This document shows positions 35,058 to 46,054 of a DNA stretch of 64,000 nucleotides, in pieces (within the stretch, counting starts at the first letter, position 1; each line of letters opens with the position of its first letter). Both the position numbers and the translations under genes were made by a program. The stretch is from Sphingobacterium spiritivorum (lineage in GTDB: Bacteria > Bacteroidota > Bacteroidia > Sphingobacteriales > Sphingobacteriaceae). Under the pieces are notes generated by a model. The model made no database searches, had not been told where the DNA came from, and worked only from the letters and a program-made list of their open reading frames with translations. Location of the stretch: contig NZ_CP068083.1 in assembly GCF_016725325.1 (NCBI RefSeq), forward strand, positions 806,001 through 870,000, in the 5' to 3' direction.

Positions 35058-36403
35058 TCTACCTGAACAACTTTCATTTTCGGAACCAGTGCTTTCATAA
35101 TACACCAGGCCACCAGATATGCCAATGCACAGATAGAAAACATGATTGTGTAACCGGTCTCTATATGTCCCAGTCCACCATAATAATCAAACAGACCACC
35201 TCCGAGTTTAGACATAATCACTCCTCCGAAACCGCCGGCCATTCCACCTATCCCGGTTACTGAGCCAACGGCACTTTTGGGAAACATATCGGATACAGTC
35301 GTAAAGATATTTGCTGACCATGCCTGATGTGCAGAAGCACCTATTCCTATCAACACGACTGGAATCCAGAAAGTATAATGTCCCAGTGGTTGTGCAGCCA
35401 GGACCACCAAAGGGAATAAGGCAATAATAAACATTGCACGCATCCGGCCATCATATGCCGCATAGCCTTTATTGATAAAATACATCGGAAAAGCACCGCC
35501 ACCTATAGATCCAAACATAGTCATACTGTATAATACCGCCAGTGGCAGCATCATTTGCGTACTTTCCATTCCATACTGCGTTTTCAGGTATGACGGCAAC
35601 CAGAATAAAAAGAACCACCATACTCCATCGGTCAGAAATTTGCCTAACGTAAATGCCCAGGTTTGTTTATATCCCAGTAGCTTGAACCATGATATTTTAG
35701 GTTGAGGGGCTTCAGAATCTCTGTTTGCAAGCAATATGGAATCACTTACGACATATTCATACTCCGCCTTAGACAATTTTTTCTCTGGCTTATCGTATAA
35801 TATAAACCAAAATATCAACCATATAAATCCTACTGCACCGACAATAATAAATGCAGACTGCCATCCCCAGTTATATGCCATCCACGGCACTGTCAGCGGA
35901 GCCAGAATAGCTCCGATATTAGATCCTGAATTAAATATTCCCGTTGCAAGAGAACGTTCCTTTTTCGGGAAAAACTCGGCTGTGGCTTTAATAGCTGCCG
36001 GAAAATTACCGGATTCTCCAAATCCAAGAACAATACGTGCGATTATAAAACCTAACACCGAGGTCGAAATGGCTGTTATACCCAACACACGGGCAGAGAT
36101 CTCTCCCATCTCTACAGCATATGCATGAATTATAGCTCCTATAGACCATATAATGATAGCAATGGCAAACCCCATCTTTGTGCCTAGCTTATCTATAAAA
36201 CGTCCGGCGAATAACATAGATACGGCATATGCAAACTGAAAAGTTGCTGTGATATTGGCATAGTCTGTATTCGTCCAGCCAAATTCATCCTCCAGAATGG
36301 GATGCAGCAGACTCAAGACCTGACGGTCCAGATAATTAACGGTAGTAGCGAAAAATAATAAGGCGCAGATCGTCCAGCGATACTTTCCTATTTTTTGGTT
36401 CAT
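35054..36403 (-). CDS. exuT: Hexuronate transporter, MFS (ExuT-like)
   Basis: Major facilitator of the anion:cation symporter family that imports glucuronate/galacturonate with protons. It has 449 residues and 12 helices. Family marks: RWTICALLFFATTVNYLDRQ near residue 10, FAGRFIDKLGTKMGFAIAII near 65 (loop 2-3), GFGESGNFPAAIKATAEFFP near 131, and FNSGSNIGAILAPLTVPWMA near 160. The NYLDRQ and GFGESGNFPAAIK forms are strongly linked to ExuT and related sugar-acid carriers. It is the last gene of the uxuB-like, uxuA, uxaC, exuT operon and ends head to head with lacI. The exact sugar acid is set by context, not by the sequence. Confidence 0.9.
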   Translation of the reverse strand: MNQKIGKYRWTICALLFFATTVNYLDRQVLSLLHPILEDEFGWTNTDYANITATFQFAYAVSMLFAGRFIDKLGTKMGFAIAIIIWSIGAIIHAYAVEMGEISARVLGITAISTSVLGFIIARIVLGFGESGNFPAAIKATAEFFPKKERSLATGIFNSGSNIGAILAPLTVPWMAYNWGWQSAFIIVGAVGFIWLIFWFILYDKPEKKLSKAEYEYVVSDSILLANRDSEAPQPKISWFKLLGYKQTWAFTLGKFLTDGVWWFFLFWLPSYLKTQYGMESTQMMLPLAVLYSMTMFGSIGGGAFPMYFINKGYAAYDGRMRAMFIIALFPLVVLAAQPLGHYTFWIPVVLIGIGASAHQAWSANIFTTVSDMFPKSAVGSVTGIGGMAGGFGGVIMSKLGGGLFDYYGGLGHIETGYTIMFSICALAYLVAWCIMKALVPKMKVVQVD

Positions 36404-36435
36404 AATAAGTAAGGTTTATAAAAGGCGTATTCCGG

Positions 36436-37851
36436 TTAAAAACCGAAATACTCTTTTGCATTAAAATAACAAATATCGGATATGATTTTACCGATCCATT
36501 CAGGGTCATTCGGAATCAATCCTTTATGAATATCTTCAGCAAATATATTACATAACAGCCTTCTGAAGTACTCATGTCTGGAATAGGATAAAAAACTTCT
36601 GGAATCTGTTAGCATTCCTATAAAACAGCTTATCAATCCCATATTGGATAAAGCGTCCATTTGCTTTTTCATTCCGTCCAACTGATCCAGAAACCACCAT
36701 GCGGAACCAAACTGAATCTTACTTTTTATTCCCTCTCCCTGAAAATTTCCGGCCATAGAAGCAAAAACGGCATTATCGGAAGGATTTAAATTATAAATAA
36801 TAGTTTTGGCCAGTTGGTCTGTTCTATCCAGATGGTTTAAGAAAGCAGACAATGCTGCAGCATGCTGATAATCGCCAATAGAATCAAAACCTGTATCAGG
36901 TCCTAATAAAAGACGTTGCCTTTGATTGTTATTACGCAATGCACCAACATGATACTGCTGTGCCCAGCCCTTTTCATGATATTTTCTGGATACTGCAGCT
37001 AAAATATAGAATGAAAAACTATCTTTAATTTCAACCGTAACACCTGTATCATCTCCATCCAATACAGCTTTAAATATATGATTTATTTTTTCAGTATCTG
37101 TATTTCCTCTCAACGGAAAACAGCTTAGTCCATGATCAGATATACGACAGCCCAGTGAATGAAAGAATTCGATACGATTATGCAATGCTGCAATCAGAGA
37201 ATCTACATCCACGATCTGTACATTTGCGACAGCAGACAACCGGGTAAGATATGTTCTGTAATCATCACCGCCATCAAGTTGCAGAGATTTGTCCGGTCTG
37301 AATGAAGGTAATATTTTTGTTTTGAAATCAGACTGTGCAATAGCACTATGATCTGCAAGATCATCTACAGGATCATCTGTAGTACCCACCATCTCCACAT
37401 TAAAATGTTGCAATAATCCCTGAGCGGAGAATGATGAAGTTTGCAATTGTTGCTCTGTCTTATCAAAAACATCCTGTGCATTCTGTCCATTCAGTAATCC
37501 TGTGAATCCAAATGGATTTTTAAGTTCCATATGTGTCCAGTGAAACAAAGGATTCCTCACTGTAAACGGAACTGTCTCTGCCCATTTCTGAAACTTATCC
37601 CGGTCGCTGGCGTCTCCTGTGATGTATTTTTCTTCTACACCAAATGCACGCATTGCTCTCCATTTATAATGGTCTCCTGCCAGCCAGATATCCGTTATAT
37701 TTCTATAATTCTTATTTTCCTTAATATCTGAAGGCGGTAAATGGGAATGATAATCAATAACAGGCAAGTTAGCCGCATAATCCTGATAAAGCTGTTGTGC
37801 CAAAGGAGTTGACAACAGAAAATTGTCTTTTAAAAATTGTTCTGTCTGCAT
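36436..37851 (-). CDS. uxaC: Glucuronate isomerase
   Basis: Amidohydrolase-superfamily enzyme that converts D-glucuronate to D-fructuronate, or D-galacturonate to D-tagaturonate. The length of 471 residues matches UxaC. Seen: NFLLSTPLAQQLYQDYAANL then PVIDYHSHLPPSDIKENKNY with the metal-binding HSH near residue 35, DIWLAGDHYKWRAMRAFGVE near 63, HWTHMELKNPFG, VEMVGTTDDPVDDLADHSAI near 155, HGLSCFP near 240, and LTDSRSFLSYSRHEYFRRLL near 415. It is followed by exuT (32-base gap) and preceded by uxuA (2-base gap). The tight spacing shows one operon. Confidence 0.97.
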   Translation of the reverse strand: MQTEQFLKDNFLLSTPLAQQLYQDYAANLPVIDYHSHLPPSDIKENKNYRNITDIWLAGDHYKWRAMRAFGVEEKYITGDASDRDKFQKWAETVPFTVRNPLFHWTHMELKNPFGFTGLLNGQNAQDVFDKTEQQLQTSSFSAQGLLQHFNVEMVGTTDDPVDDLADHSAIAQSDFKTKILPSFRPDKSLQLDGGDDYRTYLTRLSAVANVQIVDVDSLIAALHNRIEFFHSLGCRISDHGLSCFPLRGNTDTEKINHIFKAVLDGDDTGVTVEIKDSFSFYILAAVSRKYHEKGWAQQYHVGALRNNNQRQRLLLGPDTGFDSIGDYQHAAALSAFLNHLDRTDQLAKTIIYNLNPSDNAVFASMAGNFQGEGIKSKIQFGSAWWFLDQLDGMKKQMDALSNMGLISCFIGMLTDSRSFLSYSRHEYFRRLLCNIFAEDIHKGLIPNDPEWIGKIISDICYFNAKEYFGF

Positions 37852-37853
37852 CT

Positions 37854-39014
37854 TTAACTGCCTAAAATTCCAAGTTCTAAACCTCTCAATTCAGCCAATC
37901 CTCTTAGCCTACCGATAGCAGAATAACCAGGATTTGTCACCTTATTCAGATCATCTAACATTTGATGTCCGTGATCCGGGCGAAATGGAATCGCTGTTTC
38001 TCTTTTTTGGTTTTCAGCAGTTAATACTTTCATGACCTGATACATATCTACATCCCCATCAAGATGATCTGCTTCATAAAAATTTCCAAAAACGTCTTTC
38101 TTCACATTCCTCAGGTGAGCAAAATAAACACGTTCTTTGACCACATTAAAAATATCTAAGACATTATTGCTGACACCTGCGCCCAAAGAACCTGTACAGA
38201 AACAGACACCATTAAAAGCCTGATCTACTCCTTTAATAATAAATTCAAAATCGTCTTTATCAGAAGCAATTCTTGGCAAGCCCAATATAGGATAAGGTGG
38301 ATCATCCGGATGAATGGTCATCTTGATCTGGTTTTGCTCACAGGTCTCTGCGATCTGGGATAAGAACCACAGCAGGTTGTCCCTCAATCCCTCTTTACCT
38401 ATATGTTGATATACATTGATACTTTGGGTAAGGTCTTCGAACGTTATACCTTTTTCACTCGGAATTCCCATCAGTATATTTTCAGATAGTTTGTCAATAT
38501 CGGCTTTGGTATACTGATGAGATTTTGCAAAAGCCTCTTCCAGTATCGCCTGCGGATAATCCTGCTCAGCTCCTGCCCTTTTCAGTACATATAGATCGAA
38601 AAAAGCCAGATCGAACCAGTTAAAGTATAGTGCTTTAGAGCCATCTGTCATGCCATAATCCAGATGCGTACGCGTCCAGTCCAGTACCGGCATAAAATTG
38701 TAACAGACTGTATGTATCCCACATTCAGCAAGATTGCGCAGGGATTGTTTATAATTTTCTATATATATACCTGCATTTTCACTTTTCGTCTTTATCGCTT
38801 CGTGTACAGGTACGCTCTCTACAACAGACCATGTAAGACCTGCGGCTTCAATAATAGCTTTTCTTTCTTTTATATCTCCTAATGGCCATACTTCACCATG
38901 AGGAATATGATGCAGAGCGCTTACAATACCTGTTGCGCCTGCTTGCTTAACATCTTGAAGAGATACCGGATCATTAGGACCATACCATCTCCATGTCTGT
39001 TCTAATCTGTTCAT
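37854..39014 (-). CDS. uxuA: Mannonate dehydratase
   Basis: Dehydrates D-mannonate to 2-keto-3-deoxy-D-gluconate using Mn2+ or Fe2+ in a TIM barrel. It has 386 residues, a normal length. Start: LEQTWRWYGPNDPVSLQDVK. Other conserved stretches: ATGIVSALHHIPHGEVW near 27, IHTVCYNFMPVLDWTRTHLD near 97, MTIHPDDPPYPILGLPRIAS near 233, GVCFCTGSLGAGVSNNVLDI near 271, VYFAHLRNVKKDVFGNFYEA near 299 and PFRPDHGHQMLDDL near 344, which supply the metal-binding His, Cys and Asp residues. It is the middle gene of the hexuronate operon, 23 bases after the SDR gene. Confidence 0.97.
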   Translation of the reverse strand: MNRLEQTWRWYGPNDPVSLQDVKQAGATGIVSALHHIPHGEVWPLGDIKERKAIIEAAGLTWSVVESVPVHEAIKTKSENAGIYIENYKQSLRNLAECGIHTVCYNFMPVLDWTRTHLDYGMTDGSKALYFNWFDLAFFDLYVLKRAGAEQDYPQAILEEAFAKSHQYTKADIDKLSENILMGIPSEKGITFEDLTQSINVYQHIGKEGLRDNLLWFLSQIAETCEQNQIKMTIHPDDPPYPILGLPRIASDKDDFEFIIKGVDQAFNGVCFCTGSLGAGVSNNVLDIFNVVKERVYFAHLRNVKKDVFGNFYEADHLDGDVDMYQVMKVLTAENQKRETAIPFRPDHGHQMLDDLNKVTNPGYSAIGRLRGLAELRGLELGILGS

Positions 39015-39037
39015 TTTCTGTCTTTAAGCTTTTACTG

Positions 39038-39859
39038 TTATACACCTGACCATGAATTGAAACCTCCATCTACATAGAGTGTTTCCCCATTTATAAAACC
39101 TGAAGCCTGACTTAGCAGGAATATCAAAGCACCTTCCAGTTCGGACGGATCTCCTAATCTTGAGAAAGGAGTTTTGTTAAGAAAACGTTGCGCACGTGCT
39201 GTAAATGTCCCATCTTCGTTGGTCAGTAATGTTCTGTTTTGTTCTGTTAGAAATACACCTGGCGCGATCGCATTGACACGGATTTTATCACCATAACGCA
39301 AGGAAAGCTCTGTTGCCATCCACTTTGTATATCCTATAATCCCACATTTGGCGACATTATATCCCAATACACGGGTAATAGCACTGCTGGAAGCCAGAGA
39401 GGCGATATTAATTATTGATCCCTTACCTTTTTCCGCCAGTACCCGACCAATGACCTGTGTCGGTATGATCGTGCCATTAAGATTGAGTTCTATAGCCTTT
39501 AATGTATCTTCTATTTTGGAATCAAATAAATTCTGATCTGGTCCTATAGTCGCTCCGGGTATATTTCCCCCGGCAGCATTTACCAGTCCGTCTATTGTAC
39601 CCCACTTTTCTATAATTTTATCCCTTGCAGCAATCATTTCCGATTCACTAAGTACATCCGCCACAATTGCAAGCCCCTCACCTCCTAATGTTTCTACTAA
39701 TTTTACGCGCTCGTCTGCACGTTCCTGATTTCGTCCGATAATAACGACTTTGGCTCCGGCCTCAGCCAATGCTTTCACAAAAGATTTTCCTAAAATACCG
39801 GTACCGCCAGTTACGACAATAACCTGACCTTTTAAGGAAAATTGTTCTAAAATATTCAT
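39038..39859 (-). CDS. SDR-family D-mannonate (fructuronate) oxidoreductase
   Basis: Short-chain dehydrogenase of 273 residues that very likely reduces D-fructuronate to D-mannonate with NAD(P)H, the step between UxaC and UxuA. The Rossmann glycine motif is VVTGGTGILGKSFVKALAEA near residue 16. NAAGGNIPGATIGPDQN follows near 90, the catalytic SIINIASLASSSAITRVLGY NVAK region (Ser, Tyr, Lys) near 150, and LRYGDKIRVNAIAPGVFLTE near 188. The classical UxuB of enterics belongs to a different (long-chain) family, so this is a functional replacement, as in other Bacteroidota and some Gram-positives. It is the first gene of the minus operon; its promoter faces kdgK. Confidence 0.88.
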   Translation of the reverse strand: MNILEQFSLKGQVIVVTGGTGILGKSFVKALAEAGAKVVIIGRNQERADERVKLVETLGGEGLAIVADVLSESEMIAARDKIIEKWGTIDGLVNAAGGNIPGATIGPDQNLFDSKIEDTLKAIELNLNGTIIPTQVIGRVLAEKGKGSIINIASLASSSAITRVLGYNVAKCGIIGYTKWMATELSLRYGDKIRVNAIAPGVFLTEQNRTLLTNEDGTFTARAQRFLNKTPFSRLGDPSELEGALIFLLSQASGFINGETLYVDGGFNSWSGV

Positions 39860-39914
39860 AAGGTTGCTTGTTTATAATCTTATAATCTATAAAAGTGCTA
39901 ATTTCCAACTACAT

Positions 39915-39927
39915 TGTAAAGTTTACA
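39915..39927. promoter_or_regulatory. Palindrome between the divergent hexuronate operons
   Basis: TGTAAA-G-TTTACA is an exact 13-base palindrome in the 171-base gap between the SDR gene (minus) and kdgK (plus). A second site-like element ACGATAACGATTTCG lies at 39941-39955. Either could bind the LacI-family protein encoded at 34026. Confidence 0.4.
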
Positions 39928-40030
39928 CTTCTGTATTTTTACGATAACGATTTCGGAAATATTATAGTCCTCCAATCTTTAAATAACAAATAGTTAGTAT
40001 TTTCGTTTTCAACAATAAAATAATCAATCT

Positions 40031-41029
40031 ATGCCCAATAAGAAAGTGCTTTCCTTCGGTGAATTATTAATTCGGATGCAGGCGACTTCAGACTACTTTT
40101 TTGAAACAAACCGGAATACTTTAAAAGTATACCCCGGCGGATCAGAAGCCAATGTAGCCGTTACATTAGCCCGGTTGGGCATTCCGACTACTTATCTCAG
40201 TGCTGCTCCGGACAATGCCCTTACACAGGAGATCCTGTCCAAATTAGGAAACTATGGAATAGATACTTCCTTAATGAAAATTCAGGGAGACCGTCTGGGG
40301 AGTTATTTCTTACTGTCAGCCAACGGATTGAGTAAGGGAGAAGTTATTTACGATCGTAAATATTCTGCTTTCAGTCAGCTCACATCAGATGATATAAACT
40401 GGGATATTATTTTTGACGGTATCGACTGGTTTCATTTTACAGCACTCACACCTTCACTTAATCAGGAATTGGCGTATATCTGTAAACAAGCCTTACAAAA
40501 AGCAGCTGAAAGAGGCATTACTATTTCTGTAGATCTGAATTACAGAAACAGATTGTGGCAATATGGAAAGCTGCCAAATGAAATCATGCCGGAGCTGGTA
40601 CAATATGCAGATGTCATTATGGGAAACATATGGGCAGCAAACAAAATGCTGAATACTCCTATTGATGAAACACTGGACCGCCAGACTTCAAAAGAAACAT
40701 ATGTGGCCTATTCAAAAAAATCAGCCACAAACATCCTCCAGGCTTATCCTAAATGTAAACATATCGCCAATACATTCAGATTTATGGACAATGCCACACA
40801 CAATCTGTTTTACGGGACGTACCACAACAGGGAAACGGATGCTGTGTCAGAGACATTGGAAACAAATAATGTCATCGACCGTATCGGAAGCGGTGATGCT
40901 TTTATGGGAGGTCTGATATACGCTATTATACAGGAACAATCTCCTCAGGATATTATTTATACGGCTACTCAGGCCGGCTTTCAAAAACTATTTGTTGAAG
41001 GCGATTTTGGAAATGGAAAAATAAATTAA
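40031..41029 (+). CDS. kdgK: 2-keto-3-deoxygluconate kinase
   Basis: PfkB-family sugar kinase of 332 residues that phosphorylates KDG to KDPG. N-terminal signature: VLSFGELLIRMQA, then VYPGGSEANVAVTLARLGIP near residue 36 (the glycine-rich PfkB box 1). SVDLNYRNRLWQYGK near 165 is typical of KDG kinases. The C-terminal box RIGSGDAFMGGLIYAII near 282 holds the catalytic Asp in GSGDAF. It forms a two-gene plus-strand unit with the aldolase (4-base gap) and is divergent from the uxu operon, so both halves of the pathway share one control region. Confidence 0.92.
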   Translation: MPNKKVLSFGELLIRMQATSDYFFETNRNTLKVYPGGSEANVAVTLARLGIPTTYLSAAPDNALTQEILSKLGNYGIDTSLMKIQGDRLGSYFLLSANGLSKGEVIYDRKYSAFSQLTSDDINWDIIFDGIDWFHFTALTPSLNQELAYICKQALQKAAERGITISVDLNYRNRLWQYGKLPNEIMPELVQYADVIMGNIWAANKMLNTPIDETLDRQTSKETYVAYSKKSATNILQAYPKCKHIANTFRFMDNATHNLFYGTYHNRETDAVSETLETNNVIDRIGSGDAFMGGLIYAIIQEQSPQDIIYTATQAGFQKLFVEGDFGNGKIN

Positions 41030-41033
41030 TGAC

Positions 41034-41675
41034 ATGAATGAAGTACTTAAATTAATCGGAGACAGTCCGGTCATTCCGGTATATTATAACGATAACATTG
41101 ACTCTTGTATAGATGTTCTTACCAAATGCTACAAAGGGGGAATACGGGTCTTTGAATTTGTAAACAGAGGAGTCAATGCCAAGGAAAATTTCAAACAACT
41201 TCTGGCGTTTAAAAATGAGCATTTTCCGGATTTAAAGTTAGGAATCGGAACCATTAAGACCGGAGAACAGGCAAAGGAATTCATAGCACTGGGTGCAGAA
41301 TTCATCGTCAGCCCTATTATCAAGAAAAAAATTGCTGAAATAACAGCAAAACATGGATTGCTATGGATTCCCGGCTGCATGACGCCTACTGAAATCGCAA
41401 AGGCGGAAGAATTAGGCACTCCTCTTGTAAAACTATTTCCAGGCGACAGTCTTGGTCCTAATTTTTTGAAGGCAATAAAACCGTTGTTTCCAGAATTGAA
41501 ATTCATGCCTACCGGTGGTGTAGACACGACGGAAGAAAACATCCTCACCTGGAGACAGGCTGGTGTATATGCTGTCGGACTTGGGTCAAAACTATTCAGC
41601 CCTCCATCAGATGGAAGCGGAGAAGATTGGTTGAGTGAGCGCTGTCAGTTATTGCTAAAATGGTCTAAAGCCTAA
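41034..41675 (+). CDS. kdgA: KDPG/KHG aldolase
   Basis: Cleaves 2-keto-3-deoxy-6-phosphogluconate to pyruvate and glyceraldehyde 3-phosphate, the last step of the hexuronate route. The class I TIM-barrel aldolase has 213 residues: PVIPVYYNDNIDSCIDVLTK, GGIRVFEFVNRGVNAKENFK with the catalytic Glu near residue 40, LGIGTIKTGEQAKEFIALGA near 70, WIPGCMTPTEIAKAEELGTP near 116, VKLFPGDSLGPNFLKAIKP near 138 with the Schiff-base lysine in KLFP, and FMPTGGVDTTEENI near 163. It ends at a strong terminator shared with rpoC. Confidence 0.94.
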   Translation: MNEVLKLIGDSPVIPVYYNDNIDSCIDVLTKCYKGGIRVFEFVNRGVNAKENFKQLLAFKNEHFPDLKLGIGTIKTGEQAKEFIALGAEFIVSPIIKKKIAEITAKHGLLWIPGCMTPTEIAKAEELGTPLVKLFPGDSLGPNFLKAIKPLFPELKFMPTGGVDTTEENILTWRQAGVYAVGLGSKLFSPPSDGSGEDWLSERCQLLLKWSKA

Positions 41676-41689
41676 TTTAAAAAGCATAA

Positions 41690-41722
41690 AAAAGGGGTAA
41701 CAATCAGATTGTTACCCCTTTT
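41690..41722. terminator. Terminator between kdgA and rpoC
   Basis: Perfect 15-bp arms 41690-41704 (AAAAGGGGTAACAAT) and 41708-41722 with a 3-base loop, A-rich before and T-rich after. It sits between the convergent kdgA and rpoC stops and ends both units. Confidence 0.95.
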
Positions 41723-41741
41723 CTTATATCAGCAAGATTAA

Positions 41742-44700
41742 TTAATCTTCTTCTTTCGAAGCTAACAATTGATCGTATTCCTCACGGGAACCTACGATAA
41801 TATTGCCATAATCACGTAAACCTGTACCTGAAGGAATCAGGTGACCTACGATTACGTTTTCTTTAAGTCCTAATAAATCATCACGTTTACCTGCGATAGC
41901 TGCCTCATTCAACACTTTCGTTGTTTCCTGGAAGGATGCTGCAGAGATAAATGATTTAGTACCTAATGAAGCTCTGGTAATACCTTGCAACAATGGACTT
42001 GAAGTCGCTGGGATAGCATCCCTTACTTCTACTAATTTCAGGTCACGACGTCTCAGGCTGGAGTTCTCTTCACGTAATTTACGTAGCGTAACAATCTGAC
42101 CAGGACGAAGATCATTAGAGTCTCCTGCTTCTACAACAACTTTTTTGTCGTATAGTGAGTCGTTCTCTTGCATGAAATCCCATTTGTTTACTGCTTCTTT
42201 TTCTAAGAAACGTGTATCTCCCGGATCCTCGATATTCACTTTTTGCATCATTTGGTGAACGATTGTTTCGAAGTGCTTATCGTTGATTTTTACCCCCTGA
42301 AGACGGTAAACCTCTTGTATACCATTTACGATATAATGTTGTACTGCGGAAGGACCTTTGATTGATAAGATATCTGCAGGAGAGATCGAACCGTCTGATA
42401 AAGGCATACCAGCCTTAATAAAGTCATTATCCTGTACAAGGATGTGTTTCGAAAGTGGAACAAGATATTTTTTGATCTGGCCGTCACGAGATTCAATAGA
42501 AATCTCACGGTTACCACGTTTTACACCACCCAATGCTACTACACCGTCAATCTCTGTTACTACAGCTGGATTTGAAGGATTACGAGCTTCGAATAATTCT
42601 GTTACACGTGGAAGACCTCCCGTAATATCTCGGGTCTTACCAGTAGAACGAGGGATCTTAACCAAGATCGCACCTTCTTTGATTTTCTGACCGTCAGATA
42701 CCGAAACGTGAGCTCCAACCGGAATATTGTATGAACGAACGACTTCACCTTTCAGATCAAGGACTTTGATTGTAGGGTTTTTCGTTTTATCACGCGTTTC
42801 AATAATAACTTTCTCTTTGTGACCAGTTTGCTCATCTGATTCTTCACGGAATGTTACCCCTTCGATGATCGCATCAAATTCAACTTTACCGCTGAACTCA
42901 GAGATGATCACGGCGTTGTACGGATCCCATGATACCAAACGTGCACCTTTTTCAACTTTATCACCTGCATTCACATATAATTGTGAACCGTAAGGAATAT
43001 TTTGTTGATAAAGAACTTTTTTAGTTGTAGGCTCGATAACACGAAGCTCACCTGAACGGCCTAATACCACCTGGTGTGTACCATCTTCACCTTCCTGAGA
43101 TACAGTACGTACGTTTTCAAATTCGATGACACCTTCATGTTTTGCTGAAATTTGAGATTCAGCAGCAATGTTAGATGCCGTACCACCCACGTGGAACGTA
43201 CGAAGTGTTAACTGTGTACCCGGCTCACCGATAGATTGTGCAGCAATAACACCGACAGCTTCACCTAACTGAACACGTTTACCGGATGCAAGGTTACGTC
43301 CGTAACATGAAGCACATACTCCGCGTTTAGACTCACAAGTCAATACGGTACGGATTTCGATACCTTCGATACCTGCATTTTCAATACGTTCCGCTATTTC
43401 TTCTGAAATATCCTGATTCGCAAATGCAATGATCTCGTTAGTTTCAGGATCTAATACATCGTATAAAGATACACGGCCTAAGATTCTGTCGTATAATGGT
43501 TCTACAATATCGTCATTGTCTTTCAAGGCTGTCGTATAGATACCTCTCAGACCATTACAATCCTGTTCAACTACGATCATATCTTGTGCAACGTCATGTA
43601 AACGACGAGTCAGATAACCCGCATCGGCTGTTTTCAATGCTGTATCGGCAAGACCTTTACGCGCACCGTGAGTAGAGATAAAGTACTCAAGGACAGACAG
43701 ACCTTCTTTAAAGTTAGAAAGAATCGGATTTTCGATAATTTCACCACCTGAAGCACCTGATTTCTGAGGTTTAGCCATCAGACCACGCATACCACACAAC
43801 TGACGAATCTGCTCTTTGGAACCACGGGCTCCGGAGTCAAGCATCATGTACACAGAATTGAATCCCTGATTGTCGTTAGACAGGATGTCCATTACGTGTG
43901 CTGTCAGTTTGTTGTTAATACGTGTCCAGATATCGATGATCTGATTGTAACGTTCGTTGTTTGTAATGAAACCCATGTTATAGTTACCCATTACCTCTTC
44001 AACCTCGTTCGTCGCTTGTTGGATCAGATCAGCTTTTGCAGCCGGAATATTTAAATCCTGTAAGTTAAAGGAAAGACCACCTTTGAATGCTGTCTGGAAT
44101 CCTAATTCTTTCATATCATCCAGGAATTTCGCTGCACGGGCCATACCCGTAGTTTTCACGATCTCACCGATGATATTACGAAGTGATTTTTTAGTCAACA
44201 ATTCGTTGATGAAACCCATTTCCTCAGGAACAATCTGGTTAAAGATTACACGACCTACAGTCGTTTCCAATAAGGTATCAACGATTTCACCGTCTTTATT
44301 TCTTACTTTAGTTTTTACTTTAATGAAAGCGTGCAAGTCAATTTTCTTCTCATTCAAAGCAATAATAACTTCTTCTGCAGAGTAGAATGACATTCCTTCC
44401 CCTTTTACAACTTTATCTTCAGCAGTTTTGCGGCCTTTAGTGATATAATAAAGACCAAGTACCATATCCTGAGAAGGTACTGTTACCGGAGAACCGTTTG
44501 CAGGGTTAAGGATATTGTGTGCAGCCAACATCAGAATTTGTGCTTCCAATACAGCAGCATTACCTAATGGTAAGTGAACAGCCATCTGGTCACCGTCAAA
44601 ATCGGCGTTGAATGCAGTACACACTAACGGGTGTAACTGGATCGCTTTACCCTCTACCAATGTAGGTTGGAAAGCCTGGATACCCAGACGGTGAAGCGTA

Positions 44701-46022
44701 GGTGCACGGTTTAATAATACAGGGTGACCTTTCAATACATTTTCCAGGATATCCCATACTACCGGATCCTTACGATCAACGATTTTTTTAGCTGATTTTA
44801 CAGTTTTTACAATACCTCTTTCGATCATCTTACGAATGATAAACGGTTTGTAAAGCTCTGCAGCCATATCTTTAGGAAGACCACATTCGTGTAATTTCAA
44901 ATGAGGTCCAACGACGATTACCGAACGAGCCGAATAATCCACACGTTTACCTAATAAGTTTTGACGGAAACGACCTTGTTTACCTTTCAGAATATCAGAA
45001 AGTGATTTCAACGCACGGTTACCTTCTGTTTTCACAGCATTCACCTTACGTGAGTTATCAAACAGGGAATCCACAGCTTCCTGAAGCATACGTTTTTCAT
45101 TACGTAAGATAACTTCCGGAGCTTTGATTTCGATCAAACGTTTCAGACGGTTATTACGGATAATAACACGACGGTATAAGTCATTTAAATCTGAAGTCGC
45201 AAAACGACCACCATCCAAAGGAACTAACGGGCGTAATTCCGGTGGAATAATCGGAACGATTTTCACGATCATCCATTCCGGACGATTTTCAATACGCTCA
45301 TTTGCTCCGCGGAAAGCCTCTACAACATGAAGACGTTTTAATGCCTCATTTTTACGTTGTTGTGAAGTCTCATTAGCAGCCTGGTGACGAAGATCATATG
45401 ATAACTGATCCAGGTTAAGGCGTTTTAATAATTCTTCTAATGCTTCTGCTCCCATTTTGGCAACGAATTTCTGAGGATCGTTGTCATCAAGGTATTGGTT
45501 TTCTTTCGGTAATGTATCTAAGATATCCAGGTATTCTTCCTCAGTAAGGAAGTCCATGTAGTTGATACCATCTTCTTCTTTAATACCAGCCTGGATTACG
45601 ACATAACGCTCGTAATAGATAATCATATCCAGTTTTTTGGTTGGAAGACCTAATAAATAACCAATTTTGTTAGGAAGTGAACGGAAGTACCAGATATGCG
45701 CTACAGGAACTACCAGATTGATGTGTCCCATACGCTCACGACGTACTTTTTTCTCTGTAACTTCTACACCACAACGGTCACATACGATACCTTTATAACG
45801 GATACGTTTGTATTTACCACAGTGACATTCGTAATCCTTTACAGGACCGAAGATACGCTCACAGAATAAACCATCACGTTCTGGTTTGTAGGTACGATAG
45901 TTAATCGTTTCCGGCTTTACAACTTCACCACTGGAACGCTCTAAGATTGTTTCCGGTGACGCCAAGCTAATGGTGATTGACGTAAAGTTGCTTTTAATTT
46001 TATTATCTTTTTTGTAAGACAT
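41742..46022 (-). CDS. rpoC: RNA polymerase subunit beta'
   Basis: Largest catalytic subunit of RNA polymerase, 1426 residues. The N-terminal zinc site [20 protein letters not shown] is near residue 66. The bridge and clamp parts follow, with the Mg-binding [16 protein letters not shown] near 468 (absolutely conserved NADFDGD), [20 protein letters not shown] near 735, the second zinc site [20 protein letters not shown] near 890-905, and [16 protein letters not shown] near 925 (trigger loop/bridge region). The C-terminal [20 protein letters not shown] and [19 protein letters not shown] are as expected. It lies 74 bases after rpoB with a hairpin in the gap. Confidence 0.98.
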   Translation of the reverse strand: MSYKKDNKIKSNFTSITISLASPETILERSSGEVVKPETINYRTYKPERDGLFCERIFGPVKDYECHCGKYKRIRYKGIVCDRCGVEVTEKKVRRERMGHINLVVPVAHIWYFRSLPNKIGYLLGLPTKKLDMIIYYERYVVIQAGIKEEDGINYMDFLTEEEYLDILDTLPKENQYLDDNDPQKFVAKMGAEALEELLKRLNLDQLSYDLRHQAANETSQQRKNEALKRLHVVEAFRGANERIENRPEWMIVKIVPIIPPELRPLVPLDGGRFATSDLNDLYRRVIIRNNRLKRLIEIKAPEVILRNEKRMLQEAVDSLFDNSRKVNAVKTEGNRALKSLSDILKGKQGRFRQNLLGKRVDYSARSVIVVGPHLKLHECGLPKDMAAELYKPFIIRKMIERGIVKTVKSAKKIVDRKDPVVWDILENVLKGHPVLLNRAPTLHRLGIQAFQPTLVEGKAIQLHPLVCTAFNADFDGDQMAVHLPLGNAAVLEAQILMLAAHNILNPANGSPVTVPSQDMVLGLYYITKGRKTAEDKVVKGEGMSFYSAEEVIIALNEKKIDLHAFIKVKTKVRNKDGEIVDTLLETTVGRVIFNQIVPEEMGFINELLTKKSLRNIIGEIVKTTGMARAAKFLDDMKELGFQTAFKGGLSFNLQDLNIPAAKADLIQQATNEVEEVMGNYNMGFITNNERYNQIIDIWTRINNKLTAHVMDILSNDNQGFNSVYMMLDSGARGSKEQIRQLCGMRGLMAKPQKSGASGGEIIENPILSNFKEGLSVLEYFISTHGARKGLADTALKTADAGYLTRRLHDVAQDMIVVEQDCNGLRGIYTTALKDNDDIVEPLYDRILGRVSLYDVLDPETNEIIAFANQDISEEIAERIENAGIEGIEIRTVLTCESKRGVCASCYGRNLASGKRVQLGEAVGVIAAQSIGEPGTQLTLRTFHVGGTASNIAAESQISAKHEGVIEFENVRTVSQEGEDGTHQVVLGRSGELRVIEPTTKKVLYQQNIPYGSQLYVNAGDKVEKGARLVSWDPYNAVIISEFSGKVEFDAIIEGVTFREESDEQTGHKEKVIIETRDKTKNPTIKVLDLKGEVVRSYNIPVGAHVSVSDGQKIKEGAILVKIPRSTGKTRDITGGLPRVTELFEARNPSNPAVVTEIDGVVALGGVKRGNREISIESRDGQIKKYLVPLSKHILVQDNDFIKAGMPLSDGSISPADILSIKGPSAVQHYIVNGIQEVYRLQGVKINDKHFETIVHQMMQKVNIEDPGDTRFLEKEAVNKWDFMQENDSLYDKKVVVEAGDSNDLRPGQIVTLRKLREENSSLRRRDLKLVEVRDAIPATSSPLLQGITRASLGTKSFISAASFQETTKVLNEAAIAGKRDDLLGLKENVIVGHLIPSGTGLRDYGNIIVGSREEYDQLLASKEED

Positions 46023-46054
46023 ACTTTTATTCCAAAGTTAAAGCTGTATAAAGA

